Shown in pieces: positions 43,021 through 52,863 of a stretch of DNA of 64,000 bases (position 1 is the stretch's first letter; the number at the start of each line of letters is the position of its first letter). The DNA is taken from positions 682,001-746,000 of the forward strand of contig CAVTHW010000003.1 in the NCBI GenBank assembly GCA_963734625.1, in the 5' to 3' direction. The notes beneath the pieces were generated by a model that saw nothing but the letters and a program-made list of their open reading frames with translations, was not told the DNA's origin and did not search any database. The position numbers and the translations under genes are program-made. This stretch comes from CAVTHW01 sp963734625. GTDB taxonomy: Bacteria; Acidobacteriota; Terriglobia; Bryobacterales; Bryobacteraceae.

Positions 43021-43962
43021 ATGACGGACCGATCTGGTAGGCCGGCACGTGTTCGTTTGGCCGGGCTGGCGTTACTGGCAGTGCCCGGATTCTTGTTCGC
43101 GCAGGGCCAAACCGGTGACCCTCCACAGCCCCAGAGTTCGACGGCCGACGGGGGGTGGCGGAGTGTCGATGAACCGCCGCCGGCCCAGATGGCGATTCGC
43201 CCGCAGTTGACGCTCAAACCGGGCGCCTTCGTGACGGTACGGATCGATCAGCCTCTGTCTTCGGATCGGAACCAGCAGGGAGATACATTTTCCGCGACTC
43301 TGGCTCGGCCGGTGGTGGTCGATGGCGTGGTGGTCGCTGAGCGTGGTCAGTCCCTAGGCGGCCGTGTCGTGGAAGCGCAAAAGGCGGGGCGGGTTCAAGG
43401 TGTTTCCAGGCTCGCCGTACAGTTAACGGACCTCGGTTTGGTCGATGGTCAGCGTCTGCCCATCCAGACCCAGCTCGTCAGCCGGTCCGGCCCGACTTCG
43501 GAAGGCCGTGATGCGAGCGCCATTGCCAGCACGACAGTAGCGGGGGCGGCCATCGGCGCAGCGGCGGACTGGGGCCGGGGAGCGGCCATTGGCGCCGGGG
43601 TCGGCGCTGCCGCGGGCGTGGTCGGTGTGCTGCTGACGCGAGGCCGCGAAACCGTGATCTTTCCGGAAGCGCTTCTGACCTTCCGCCTTGAGGCGCCGGT
43701 GACGATCTCCACTGAGCGGGCGCCGCAGGTATTCCGTTGGGTCGAGCGTGAAGATTACGATCGGCCGAATGAACTCCAACCCCGGCCGGAGCCGGTTCGC
43801 GCGGGCTGTGGACCCTACGGCTGCCCGCCGCCACCCTATTACTACGGTGGTCCCTGGTCTCCTTACTACTACGGACCCGGGATTGGGTTCTATTATGGAC
43901 CGCGGTTCTTTTACAGAGGAGGGTTCTCGTTCGGGCGCGGCTTCAATCGCGGCCGGCGCTGA
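43021..43962 (+). CDS. Exported hypothetical protein with Gly/Ala-rich and Tyr/Pro-rich regions
   Basis: 313 residues from ATG 43021, preceded by GGAGGGGAG. The signal peptide ends near F-L-F-A-Q. A beta domain at about 60-150 (L-K-P-G-A-F-V-T-V-R-I-D-Q-P-L-S-S-D-R-N) is followed by a glycine-zipper-like segment A-G-A-A-I-G-A-A-A-D-W-G-R-G-A-A-I-G. The tail is rich in Y, P and G (P-P-P-Y-Y-Y-G-G-P-W). The glycine zipper suggests association with a membrane or oligomerisation. The family is common in acidobacteria and has no known function. Confidence 0.68.
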   Translation: MTDRSGRPARVRLAGLALLAVPGFLFAQGQTGDPPQPQSSTADGGWRSVDEPPPAQMAIRPQLTLKPGAFVTVRIDQPLSSDRNQQGDTFSATLARPVVVDGVVVAERGQSLGGRVVEAQKAGRVQGVSRLAVQLTDLGLVDGQRLPIQTQLVSRSGPTSEGRDASAIASTTVAGAAIGAAADWGRGAAIGAGVGAAAGVVGVLLTRGRETVIFPEALLTFRLEAPVTISTERAPQVFRWVEREDYDRPNELQPRPEPVRAGCGPYGCPPPPYYYGGPWSPYYYGPGIGFYYGPRFFYRGGFSFGRGFNRGRR

Positions 43963-43981
43963 CGGTGCGCCTGGGTCCCGC

Positions 43982-46231
43982 CTACTTCGCACCCTCGAGT
44001 AGCTTTCGGGCTGCGTCGATCAGGCCCGCAGCCTGCTCCAGAGCCCGGCCCGCCCTGACGATCTCGCGATCGGCCTCCTCCCACTTCTTCTGTTCGATCG
44101 CCTCGCGCACGCCGGGGATCGTCTTTACCCCATAGCCGGTGTAGACGCCGGGCGCGTAAATCAAGTGCTGGAACCAAGGACGGCCGGGCAGCCCGTCCGG
44201 GCTGGTGAGCGCGCGCTCGGTCTTGATCAGCGTCCGGTCGACCTCCGCCAGGGAACCGCTCAGGGGAGCCTTGCGCAGCGCCGCCTCATAGCTCTCCCCG
44301 GCCTTGGCGAGCGCCTGCAAGCCGTTACGGAGCGGCGCGAAATTCAAGTACAGTGGGAGCACTTCGGCCGGCGGTGGAACCAGTGTCTTTCTCGGGTCAG
44401 CCGTGGCCGTAAAAACGCCTTCCTCGATCTGCTTGTTCCGCTCCTCGAATTCGTCTCGCTTATCTCGCCACAACTTCTCGATCTCATCCGCGTAGCGCGT
44501 CACGGTGTCGGCAAGATTGGTGAAACCGTAGGGCAGCAGGTCCGCGCTGGCCAGGCGCATCACCGCCGTGCCGGCCGTCTGCGCCAGCGCGCGCCCATAG
44601 ACGAAATCCGTATCGGAGAAATGGGTGTACCAGTAGAAATTGTCGTAGATGGAATGGTAGACGCCGCCATCATCTTCGCCGCCGAAGCCCAGGTTAAGCG
44701 AGGCGATGCCCAAGTGGTCGAGGAAAGCCGTGTAGTCCGAGCCGGAGCCGAGCGCGTCGATCCGCAGATCCGGACGCGACCGCAGTTCCTTGCGGTCCGC
44801 AGGCTGGTCGGCGATGCGCTTTAACTGGCTGCGCTTCCAGATGCTGATGTTCTTCTCCGGGTCCTGAATGGGGCGGGCTACTTCATTGATGAACGTCTCC
44901 AGCGAGTGCGAGCCCCCAGCGTCCCAGTAGCCGCGCCCAACGGCGTCCGAATTGATGTATGCCACGGCCTTCTGTCTCAGCTCATCGGCGTGCGCCTCGG
45001 CCCATTCGGTCGAGCCCAGCAGCCCCTGTTCCTCGCCGTCCCAGCTGCATATAATGATGGTCCGCTTCGGCTTCCAGCCGGCCTTCAGCAGTTCGCCAAA
45101 GCCGCGCGCTTCTTCCAGCACGCTGGCCATGGCCGAAGACGGGTCGTTGGAGCCGTAGACCCAGGCATCGTGGTGGTTCCCACGGATCACCCACTCATCC
45201 GGGTACTGCGCGCCAGGGATGCGGGCGATGACGTCGTAGACCGTCTTCATCCCCCAGTCGGACTTCACCTTCAGGTGCACCGTGGCCGGCCCCGGTCCCA
45301 CGTGGTACGTGATCGCCAGGGCGCCGCGCCAGTTCTCCGGCGCGACCGACCCGCGAAGCGCCGCCAGCAGCGGCTCGGCGTCGCCGTACGACATGGGCAG
45401 GACGGGGATCTTGGTGAGGGTTTTGACTTCGTCGAGCTTCAGGCGTTGGGCGTCTTTGGTAGCGCCAACGCCGGGCGTCAGCGGGTCTCCAGGGTACACG
45501 GGCATGTCCATCACGCTGCCGCGCTGCACGCCGTCGCGGGGACGAAAGGCACCGCTGGGGAAAACGTCGCCTTCGAAGTAGCCATCGTCGCGGGGATCGG
45601 AATAGATGATGCAGCCCACCGCGCCGTGTTCCGCCGCGACTTTGGGCTTGGTGCCGCGCCAGGCTCCGCCATAGCGCGCGATCACAACCGCCCCCTTCAC
45701 CGAGATGCCCAGCCGCTCCAACTGCTCATAGTCGGCCGGAACTCCGTAGTTGACGTAGACCAGGGGGCCGGTGACGTCGCCGTCGATGGAATAGGCGTTG
45801 TAGGTGGGCAACTGCACGGAGCGATCCACACCGGAGCTGGGGTCCGCGCCTGGCACCGGCTCTTCGAGCCTGGCCGTGAATTTTGTGGGCGAAACCATCT
45901 CCACCAGTCGCTCCTGCGGCGTCGGGAACAGGACCTCGAAGGTCTCGATCCGGGCGTCCAGCCCCCAGGATTTGAACTGGGCCAGAATCCACTCCGCGTT
46001 AACCTTGTCATAGTCCGAGCCGAGTTGGTTCGGGCGAGCCGAGAGGCGCTCTACATAAGCCCGCAGCCGGGCCGCATCCGGCATCGCGCGGTACTTGACC
46101 TCCCAGCCGGCCTGTATGCGCGCCGATTCAGGAGAAAACCCGCGCATGGCAGCGGCCCCGTCGCCCGGCGATTGCGAAAGCAACGCCAAAGCACATGCCA
46201 GTGCCAGGATGAAAGCTCTAAATTGACCCAT
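43982..46231 (-). CDS. Secreted M28 peptidase of the PSMA / glutamate carboxypeptidase II type
   Basis: 749 residues. Signal peptide 1-26, then the PSMA plan. The protease domain is split by a PA insert at about 130-310 (P-A-D-Y-E-Q-L-E-R-L-G-I-S-V-K-G-A-V). A C-terminal transferrin-receptor-like dimerisation domain begins near residue 580. The zinc motifs are N-H-H-D-A-W-V-Y-G (His, Asp), S-W-D-G-E-E-Q-G-L-L-G-S (Glu-Glu), Y-I-N-S-D-A-V (Asp) and a late His in F-G-G-E-D-D-G-G-V-Y-H-S. It releases C-terminal acidic residues from peptides. The start is 78 bp from the divergent GH-like gene. Confidence 0.93.
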   Translation of the reverse strand: MGQFRAFILALACALALLSQSPGDGAAAMRGFSPESARIQAGWEVKYRAMPDAARLRAYVERLSARPNQLGSDYDKVNAEWILAQFKSWGLDARIETFEVLFPTPQERLVEMVSPTKFTARLEEPVPGADPSSGVDRSVQLPTYNAYSIDGDVTGPLVYVNYGVPADYEQLERLGISVKGAVVIARYGGAWRGTKPKVAAEHGAVGCIIYSDPRDDGYFEGDVFPSGAFRPRDGVQRGSVMDMPVYPGDPLTPGVGATKDAQRLKLDEVKTLTKIPVLPMSYGDAEPLLAALRGSVAPENWRGALAITYHVGPGPATVHLKVKSDWGMKTVYDVIARIPGAQYPDEWVIRGNHHDAWVYGSNDPSSAMASVLEEARGFGELLKAGWKPKRTIIICSWDGEEQGLLGSTEWAEAHADELRQKAVAYINSDAVGRGYWDAGGSHSLETFINEVARPIQDPEKNISIWKRSQLKRIADQPADRKELRSRPDLRIDALGSGSDYTAFLDHLGIASLNLGFGGEDDGGVYHSIYDNFYWYTHFSDTDFVYGRALAQTAGTAVMRLASADLLPYGFTNLADTVTRYADEIEKLWRDKRDEFEERNKQIEEGVFTATADPRKTLVPPPAEVLPLYLNFAPLRNGLQALAKAGESYEAALRKAPLSGSLAEVDRTLIKTERALTSPDGLPGRPWFQHLIYAPGVYTGYGVKTIPGVREAIEQKKWEEADREIVRAGRALEQAAGLIDAARKLLEGAK

Positions 46232-46309
46232 CGCCCGCAACCCCCATATCCGCCATTGCCAAGAAGGCTCTTCAGGGCTATTATCACTTATTGCCGGGAG
46301 TATCAATCT

Positions 46310-48404
46310 ATGGAAATCAATCGACGTGAGTGGATGGCGCAGACCGGCGCGCTGGCGGCGGCCGGCACGGTCTTCGGTCAGACAGCCCCGGCCAACGGCT
46401 GGTACGACCGGCCGATGCGCTGGGCGCAACTGGCTTTCGTGGAGGATGACCCGGGCCGCTACGACCCCGCCTTCTGGCTCGACTACTTCACGCGGATTCA
46501 TGCCGACGCAGCCTGCCTCAGCGCGGGCGGATGCGTGGCGTTTTATCCGACCAAGGTGCCGCTGCACTACCGCAGTAAGTTCCTGGGCAACGGCGACACG
46601 TTCGGCGAGATGCTGGCCGGCTGCCGCAAGCTCGGCATGAACGTGATCGCCCGCGTGGATCCCCATGCCGCGCATCAGGACGTCTACGACGCTCATCCGG
46701 ACTGGATTGCCGTGGAAGCCAACGGCCAGCCTCGCCGCCATTGGGCGATGCCGACCTCATGGGTGACCTGCGCGCTAGGCCCCTACAACTTCGAGTTCAT
46801 GACCGACGTGATCCGCGAGATCATGACCCTCTACAAGGTGGACGGCATCTTCGCGAACCGCTGGAACGGGTCGGGCATGTGCTACTGCCAGCACTGCCAG
46901 CGGAATTTCAAGGAGTTCAGCGGCTTGGAACTGCCCCTGGCCACCGGAGCGGGCGAAGCGCGCACTCAGTACACCGCCTGGCAGAGGAAACGCCTCTTCG
47001 AGTTGTATACCCTCTGGGACGCCGAGATCAGGAAGCGCAACCCGGATGCCGCGTTCTTCCCCAACGGATTCGACCAGATACGGGACGGCGTTTCGGTCCC
47101 GATTCTCTTTGCGGACCGGCAGGCTCGCTCCGGCCTACACCATGCCTTGGGCCAACGGCCGAAATGCAAAGGAGTCCCGCGCGACCTTCGGCATGAAGCC
47201 CATCGTGGGGTTGTTCAGCGTGGGGTTGGAGGCGCCTTACCGCTGGAAGGACTCCGTTCAGAACCCCAATGAGATCCGGGTCTGGGCCGTGGATGGCATC
47301 GCCCAGGGCTTCCGGCCGTGGGTCATCAAGTTCAATGCCAAGCCGCTCGACCGGCGCTGGTTCAAGCCCGTCGAGGACCTCTTCGTCTGGCACTGGAAGA
47401 ACGAGAAGTACATGCGGAATGAGCGCCCGCTGGCCCGGGTCGGGCTGGTGTCGGCGCAGCGGGCCGCGGCGGACCACGTCTCAGGCTTCTACCACGCCCT
47501 GGTGGAAGCCCGAATTCCTTTCGAGATTGTCCCCGATAGCCAATTCGACGCAGAGCGAGTGCAGCAACTCAAAGTCCTGGCCCTGCCCAATGTCGTCAAC
47601 TTGTCCGACGCGCAGTGCGCGCAGTTGAAGACGTTCGTCGAACAGGGCGGCGGGCTCGTCGCCACTCACGAGACCTCGCTCAACGATGAGCGTGGCAGGC
47701 GCCGCGACGACTTCGGCCTGGCCGGTCTTTTCGGCGCGTCGTTTGCCGGCAACGTGATCGAGCGCCAGCAGAACGCCTACCTGAATCTTGAAGACCGCAC
47801 CCATCCCCTGCTGGACGGCATGGGGGATGTGGGCCGCATGATCCACGGCGTGATGCGCGTCGAGATTCGCACGGCGCCGGGCTTGCGCGCGCCGCTCATG
47901 ACCGTCCCCACCTACCCCGATCTGCCGATGGAGGAGGTATACCAGCGTGAGACGAAAACGGACATTCCCGGGGTGATGGTCCGCTCCGCTGGTGCGGGCC
48001 GTGTGGTCTACTTCCCGTGGGACATCGACCGGACGTTCTGGGAAGTGATGAGCCAGGATCACGGAATGGTTCTGGCCAACGCCGTCCGCTGGGCCGCGAA
48101 CGAGGAGCAGCCTCTGCGGGTCCAAGGGCCCGGCGTGCTCGATGTGTCGCTGTGGAAACAGCAGTCCTCCATCACCGCCCATCTGGTCAACTTCTCCAAC
48201 CCCATGATGATGAAAGGGCCTTTCCGCGAGATTCTGCCAATCGGCCCCCAGAAGGTGCGCGTGAGATTGCCTGAGGGCGTCAAGGCCCGCGCTGTCAAGT
48301 TCCTGGTCAGCGGGGCCAAGGCGCAGTGGCGTCAGAGCGGAGCGTGGATCGAAACCACGACTCCGCCCATCGAGTTGCACGAAGTGGTAGCTATAGATCT
48401 GTAA
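46310..48404 (+). pseudogene. Tat-exported glycoside-hydrolase-like protein with beta-galactosidase trimerisation domain, one frameshift
   Basis: About 697 residues if repaired. The twin-arginine signal reads N-R-R-E-W-M-A-Q-T-G. A TIM-barrel domain carries D-P-H-A-A-H-Q-D-V, H-P-D-W-I-A-V-E-A-N-G and V-D-G-I-F-A-N-R-W-N-G. It is then a C-terminal flavodoxin-like trimerisation domain (A-L-V-E-A-R-I-P-F-E and Q-G-G-G-L-V-A-T-H-E-T-S). It is close to GH42-related putative alpha-amylase/beta-galactosidase proteins found in Tat-rich acidobacterial clusters. One base is inserted near 47120: the frame changes between A-D-R-Q-A-R-S-G and W-A-N-G-R-N-A-K-E. The frame after it is intact to 48404. Confidence 0.78.
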
Positions 48405-48431
48405 TATGGATGTGGTGTGTGGAGGAATGCC

Positions 48432-49907
48432 ATGAGTCATTTTAATTCAGTAAACCGCAGGGAGTTTCTGGGGACCGCCGCGGGGAGCGGCTTCATGCTG
48501 GCCTCACAAGCTGCGGCAGCCAGTTCCGCGGTCGCCGCCGAAAGAGGTGAGTGGACCAGACTGCGCCCGGCGACAATCTACAAGCTCTACATCGGCCGGT
48601 CCGGGGTGGATGCCAGAGGCGTCCAATACCTGACTTGGTCCAATGAGGAAATCGCAAAACTGGACAACCACCTTAAAGACCTCGAGATGAAGCTCGGGGA
48701 TGTGACTTTCGTCGGAGGGGACACGATCCCGCCGACGGACGTGGCCGAGGTAGCGGCCAAGGCCGCGTCGGCGGACGGAATGCTGCTGATCTGGCTCTCC
48801 GGACATGGCGGAGACTACGCCACGCTGGAGAAGCTCAGCTTCGGCCTGGATAAGCCGGCGGTCTCCTTCTTTCAGCCATTCAGCGGGCACGGGTGGATGT
48901 GGCACCAGCAATGGAAGGACAGGAGGGTTTTGCTGCTCTCCACCAGCGACTGGGGCGAGCTCGACGAGGCTGTCAGCCTGCTGCGGGTGCCGGCCTTGAT
49001 GCAGCAGACGCGGATCCTGGCCGTGAACGGCCCGCGTGGCACGAAGGCCGCGTGTTCGCCCGAGGAGGTCAAGAAGAAGCTGGGCGCCGACCTCGTGACC
49101 GTCAAGAACGACGAAATTCTGGAAATCGCCAAGTCGATCGATCCCAAAACCGCCGAAGCCGAGGCCGAGCAGTACTGGATCAAACCGGCCATAGGAATTC
49201 TTGAGCCCACGCGGCAGGAGATTATCGATTCGGCCAGGTTCTACCTGGCGGTCAAGCAGATCATGATCCAGGCTAAAGCCCAGGGGATTTGCAGTGCCGC
49301 CTGCATGGGCGATCCGCGGGGCTGCCTGACCTTCAGCAAGCTCAACGATCTCGGCCTGGTCGGCGCCTGCGAAGGGGACATCGATTCGACCCTCACCATG
49401 CTGCTTTTCGCCCATGCGTTCCGCGTGCCTGGATTCATTACCGATCCGGTAATCAACGAGGCGAAGAATGCCATGGTCCACTTCCATTGCACCTCGTTTA
49501 CGCAGAGGGCTGACGGCAGCCGCATGCCGTTTCTCATCCGCAACCAGACCGACAGCGGCGGCGGGGTCGCGCTGCAGGTGCAGTGGCAGGTAGGGGAGCC
49601 GGTTACGATGGCGAAGCTGGTCAACCTTGACACGATGCTGGTTGTCCCGGGCAAGATCATCGAGACCGGCACCAGCCCGCTGGCCTGCCGCACGCAGTTT
49701 ACCCAGACCGTCCGCGACGCCCGGCACCTGTTCCTGAACTGGGGGGCCGGCGCCATTTCCCCACTCGGCCGCCCCGGCGACCTCTCGCTATACGTCGGCG
49801 CGATGCCCATGCTGCACCGGGCGGTGTTCTACGGCGACCACGTGCGGGCCATCAAGCGTTTGGGAAACCTGATGGGCTTCAAAGTGATCGAGGAGGATCT
49901 CGTCTAG
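48432..49907 (+). CDS. Tat-exported L-fucose/L-arabinose isomerase-fold protein
   Basis: 491 residues from ATG 48432 with GGAGG 6 nt upstream. A twin-arginine signal N-R-R-E-F-L-G-T-A-A-G-S-G begins the protein. The body resembles FucI/AraA C-terminal-like proteins: an N-terminal Rossmann-like domain with I-W-L-S-G-H-G-G-D-Y, then G-D-P-R-G-C-L-T-F-S-K-L and E-G-D-I-D-S-T-L-T-M-L-L. A C-terminal beta-barrel has F-H-C-T. The metal-binding Glu/Asp/His set of true isomerases could be E-G-D-I-D and H-F-H-C, but this is not certain. It follows the GH-like gene after 27 bp and is probably co-transcribed. Confidence 0.75.
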   Translation: MSHFNSVNRREFLGTAAGSGFMLASQAAAASSAVAAERGEWTRLRPATIYKLYIGRSGVDARGVQYLTWSNEEIAKLDNHLKDLEMKLGDVTFVGGDTIPPTDVAEVAAKAASADGMLLIWLSGHGGDYATLEKLSFGLDKPAVSFFQPFSGHGWMWHQQWKDRRVLLLSTSDWGELDEAVSLLRVPALMQQTRILAVNGPRGTKAACSPEEVKKKLGADLVTVKNDEILEIAKSIDPKTAEAEAEQYWIKPAIGILEPTRQEIIDSARFYLAVKQIMIQAKAQGICSAACMGDPRGCLTFSKLNDLGLVGACEGDIDSTLTMLLFAHAFRVPGFITDPVINEAKNAMVHFHCTSFTQRADGSRMPFLIRNQTDSGGGVALQVQWQVGEPVTMAKLVNLDTMLVVPGKIIETGTSPLACRTQFTQTVRDARHLFLNWGAGAISPLGRPGDLSLYVGAMPMLHRAVFYGDHVRAIKRLGNLMGFKVIEEDLV

Positions 49908-49935
49908 CGCCATGACCGCGTGAATTCGTTCCACA

Positions 49936-50001
49936 CCGCTTGCTGACGCGCGCGGTTCTGTGCCGTACATTCCGCGCCGAACCGCGACCGGAAGGGAGCG
50001 G
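49936..50001. repeat. Imperfect inverted repeat between convergent genes
   Basis: Arms of 23 nt at 49936-49958 (starting CCGCTTGCTGACGCG) and 49979-50001 (ending GGGAGCGG) pair with about six or seven mismatches around a 20-nt loop. It lies between the FucI-like and Gfo/Idh stop codons and resembles a dispersed intergenic palindrome of the kind repeated in planctomycete and acidobacterial genomes. It may also help termination. Confidence 0.5.
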
Positions 50002-50060
50002 CAAAGCACCGCATCACCTGGTCACGGCACTAGTCCTGAGGATACGGCCGCGCGGACGAT

Positions 50061-51392
50061 TTACAGACCCTTCACTTTCCAGCCGGAACGGTAGGTCCTG
50101 CGGACGCGCCGGGTCGCTTCCTTCGAATTGGGGAATCTCAGCTTGGCCGCGTTCCATTCCAGGGTTGTCTTGGGGAAGAAACTGGCCGCCGGGCCCAGCA
50201 GCACGGACTCCGTGAGGGGGCCGGAGTATTCGAAGGCGGTGGTCGCCTTCACCTTGCCCAGCACGGCGTCCACGAACTGGAAGTAGTGGTTGAGGGGCTC
50301 CTGCTTGGGAATCGGAAAGTCCTTAAACTGCTCAGCCGGCAGGAGCACGGGCATGGCCGTGTGCGGCAGCAGCATGATCCCCTTGGTTCCGATGAAGATC
50401 GATCCCTGGGCGGGCAGCCTTCGGGGGCCGATCAACGCCTGAACTTCCTGGGGCGGCCGTTCGTCGCCGTCGTACCAGGTGACATTGACCGTCTTGCCGT
50501 CGCAAAACCTGGTCCCCGGGAAGACGTAGTGGATGATCGTGTTGACGGCCCAGTTGTGCTGGTTAGGCGCGGGACCTTCCGAGCGCACCGTCACCGGCGC
50601 GGTGAGTTCGAGCGCGGCGAACACGGGGTCGTATATGTGGCAGCCCATGTCGCCGAATGTCGCCGTGCCGAAATCGATCCGCTTACGCCAGTTGGCGGGA
50701 TGGTAGTAGTCGCGGATATAGGGACGCACCGCGGCCACACCCAGCCACTGATCCCAGTCCAGCGTCTCCGGCACCGGGTCCGAGGAAGAGGGCAGCGGGT
50801 CGGGGTCGCCCCACTTCTTGTTGCTCCAGGCGTGGACTTCCCGGACCTTGCCGACCGCGGCGGACTGCACCAGTTGCACCGCCGTGCGGTACTCAGCACA
50901 GGAGTGCTGCTGGATACCCATCTGGGTCACCAGGTTCTTCTTCCGCGCCATCTCGGTCAATTTGCGCGCCTCGTAGATATCGTGGGTCAGAGGCTTCTGG
51001 ACATAAGCGTGCAGGCCCAGTTGCATGGCGCTCATGGCCATGGGCGCGTGCATGTGATCGGGCGTGCCTACGCAGACGATGTCCAGGTTCCGCCGCTCGC
51101 GCTCGAGCATGCGGCGCCAGTCGGTATACACTTTGGCGTCTGGATACTCTTTTTTCAACGATCGCAGCCGGGTCGAATCCACCTCCGCCGCGCCAACCAG
51201 CGTAACGTTGGGATGGCGGGCTATGGCGGACAACGTCGAATAGGCCATACCGTCGGCGCCGAAACTGGCCAGGCGCAGCTTGCCGGCGGGTGGCGCCGAA
51301 ATCAGGTTGCGAACGAAGAAGGGGGCCGCAATGCCGGCGGCGGCCGCCTGCTTGAGGAATCCACGGCGATGGGTCTCAGATATTTGGCTCAT
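50061..51392 (-). CDS. Gfo/Idh/MocA-family oxidoreductase with Tat signal (1)
   Basis: 443 residues. The Tat motif H-R-R-G-F-L-K-Q is followed by a Rossmann domain (A-S-F-G-A-D-G-M-A) whose glycine motif is altered from the usual GxGxxG. The family motif E-K-P appears as V-Q-K-P-L-T-H-D, with the Lys kept. The C-terminal domain has G-D-M-G-C-H-I-Y-D-P, containing the conserved histidine. Such exported members oxidise or reduce sugars with a tightly bound NAD(P), as in glucose-fructose oxidoreductase. It is third in the operon cupin, enolase-like, Gfo/Idh. Confidence 0.9.
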   Translation of the reverse strand: MSQISETHRRGFLKQAAAAGIAAPFFVRNLISAPPAGKLRLASFGADGMAYSTLSAIARHPNVTLVGAAEVDSTRLRSLKKEYPDAKVYTDWRRMLERERRNLDIVCVGTPDHMHAPMAMSAMQLGLHAYVQKPLTHDIYEARKLTEMARKKNLVTQMGIQQHSCAEYRTAVQLVQSAAVGKVREVHAWSNKKWGDPDPLPSSSDPVPETLDWDQWLGVAAVRPYIRDYYHPANWRKRIDFGTATFGDMGCHIYDPVFAALELTAPVTVRSEGPAPNQHNWAVNTIIHYVFPGTRFCDGKTVNVTWYDGDERPPQEVQALIGPRRLPAQGSIFIGTKGIMLLPHTAMPVLLPAEQFKDFPIPKQEPLNHYFQFVDAVLGKVKATTAFEYSGPLTESVLLGPAASFFPKTTLEWNAAKLRFPNSKEATRRVRRTYRSGWKVKGL

Positions 51393-51439
51393 GGCTAGAC
51401 AATGAGCATACTACAGCGCGAGTGCCAGCTCGCACTTCT

Positions 51440-52834
51440 TCAGTTACTCACAACCGGCTTGCCTTCGGCGTCGAGATGCGGGTAGGGACCGCCCCGGCGG
51501 AATTCGTCGACGATGTAGTCGTCGTATTGCCTGGTCGGCTCGAACCAGCCCGGCCCCGGGATACGCAGATGTTGCTTGCAAACTTCTTCGTTCAATTCCA
51601 CACCCAGACCCGGGCTATCGGGCACGGTGATGTAGCCGTTGTTCACGATCGGTTTCGGTACGCCAGTCACCAGGTCGCCCCACCAGGGGATATCCACGGC
51701 GTGGTTCTCCATCGCTACGAAGTCCTTGATGGTAGCGATCATGTGAACGGACGCCATGCAGCCTACCGGCGAACCGGCAAAGTGGACCGCCGTCGGGATG
51801 CCGAACAGCGACGCGTAGTCCGCAATCCGCTTGGTCTCCCGTATCGCGCCAGAGGTCAGCGGATCGGGGTGGATCAGGTCCAAGGCCCGGTTTTCAATGA
51901 ACGGCCGGAAACCCTCTTCCAGTCCGAAGAGGCTCTCACCGGTGTTGATGGTCGTCGTGGTAGCCTCTTTGATCTCCTTGTAGGCCTGCCAGTTCTTGGG
52001 AGAGTCTCCTCTGCCCAGGGTGCCGACCTGAAGCGGATCCTCCATCCAGGCCAGATCGTACGGCTCGAAGGCGCGGGCGTACCGGATGCAGTCGTTCACG
52101 TCGAGCGGTCCGTAATGGTCCGATGCCAGGGGCTGGTCCCAGCCGATGCCGTCCTTCACCGCGGCGAGGTACTCGCAGAGCAGCTTCAGCCCTTTCTCGG
52201 TAGCGACGTTCCGAGTATTCACGGCACCTGGGATCTTGGCGATCAAGGAGGTTCCCAGGTCCATCTTGAAGAACGTGAAGCCCATCTTCTTGCGGCGCAC
52301 CAATCGGTCGACGAATACTTTCACATCCTGGGTCTGGTCGGTGTCGCAGTAGATCCGTATGCGGTTGCGGTATTGGGACCCGATCAGGCGCCAGCAGGGC
52401 ACGCCGTAGACCTTGCCGGCGATGTCGTGCAAGGCGATATCCAGAGCGCTGTAACCACCCCCGAAACGCCGCTGGTTGGTGAAGTTACGGACACTGTCCA
52501 GGATGGGCTCGATCTGGAGCGGGTTACGGCCCATGATGTGGGGCTTCAGAATGAGTGCCATGCCCTCGTGGCCGGCGTCGCGCACTTCTCCCAGCCCGTA
52601 GACTCCCTGGTTGGTGTCGATGCGGATGATCGGGTAGTCGTAGTTCGAGGCAATCCGGATCGCCCGCATGTCGGTGATCTTCAGTTGGCTGGGCGCGGAG
52701 TTCCGGTTCACGCCCCCCGCCTGAACCGGCTGGCCGTTGGCTGGACGATCGACGAACTTGAAAGCAGAGCCCAGCGCCGCCGCGCCCAGGGTCCGCTCGA
52801 GCAGCTTGCGCCGCGTGAGGTCAGATTTCGGCAT
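51440..52834 (-). CDS. Mandelate racemase/enolase-superfamily enzyme (sugar acid dehydratase-like), Tat signal
   Basis: 464 residues from ATG 52834 (AGGAGAGGG upstream). The Tat motif T-R-R-K-L-L-E-R-T begins it. N-terminal capping domain, then a barrel. K-M-D-L-G is the probable catalytic lysine strand. Metal ligands are Asp in S-D-H-Y-G-P, Glu in W-M-E-D-P and Glu in T-G-E-S-L-F-G. The His general base lies in A-V-H-F-A-G-S-P. This resembles D-galactonate/D-mannonate-type acid-sugar dehydratases. It probably removes water from an aldonic acid. Encoded between the bicupin and the oxidoreductase, on the minus strand. Confidence 0.9.
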   Translation of the reverse strand: MPKSDLTRRKLLERTLGAAALGSAFKFVDRPANGQPVQAGGVNRNSAPSQLKITDMRAIRIASNYDYPIIRIDTNQGVYGLGEVRDAGHEGMALILKPHIMGRNPLQIEPILDSVRNFTNQRRFGGGYSALDIALHDIAGKVYGVPCWRLIGSQYRNRIRIYCDTDQTQDVKVFVDRLVRRKKMGFTFFKMDLGTSLIAKIPGAVNTRNVATEKGLKLLCEYLAAVKDGIGWDQPLASDHYGPLDVNDCIRYARAFEPYDLAWMEDPLQVGTLGRGDSPKNWQAYKEIKEATTTTINTGESLFGLEEGFRPFIENRALDLIHPDPLTSGAIRETKRIADYASLFGIPTAVHFAGSPVGCMASVHMIATIKDFVAMENHAVDIPWWGDLVTGVPKPIVNNGYITVPDSPGLGVELNEEVCKQHLRIPGPGWFEPTRQYDDYIVDEFRRGGPYPHLDAEGKPVVSN

Positions 52835-52863
52835 GATGACCCTCTCCTTATGTTCCTTCAATC

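Noticed and set aside
44906..46309. Long plus-frame extension before the GH-like gene
   Set aside because: It is antisense to the PSMA-like peptidase; a Tat signal starts at ATG 46310.
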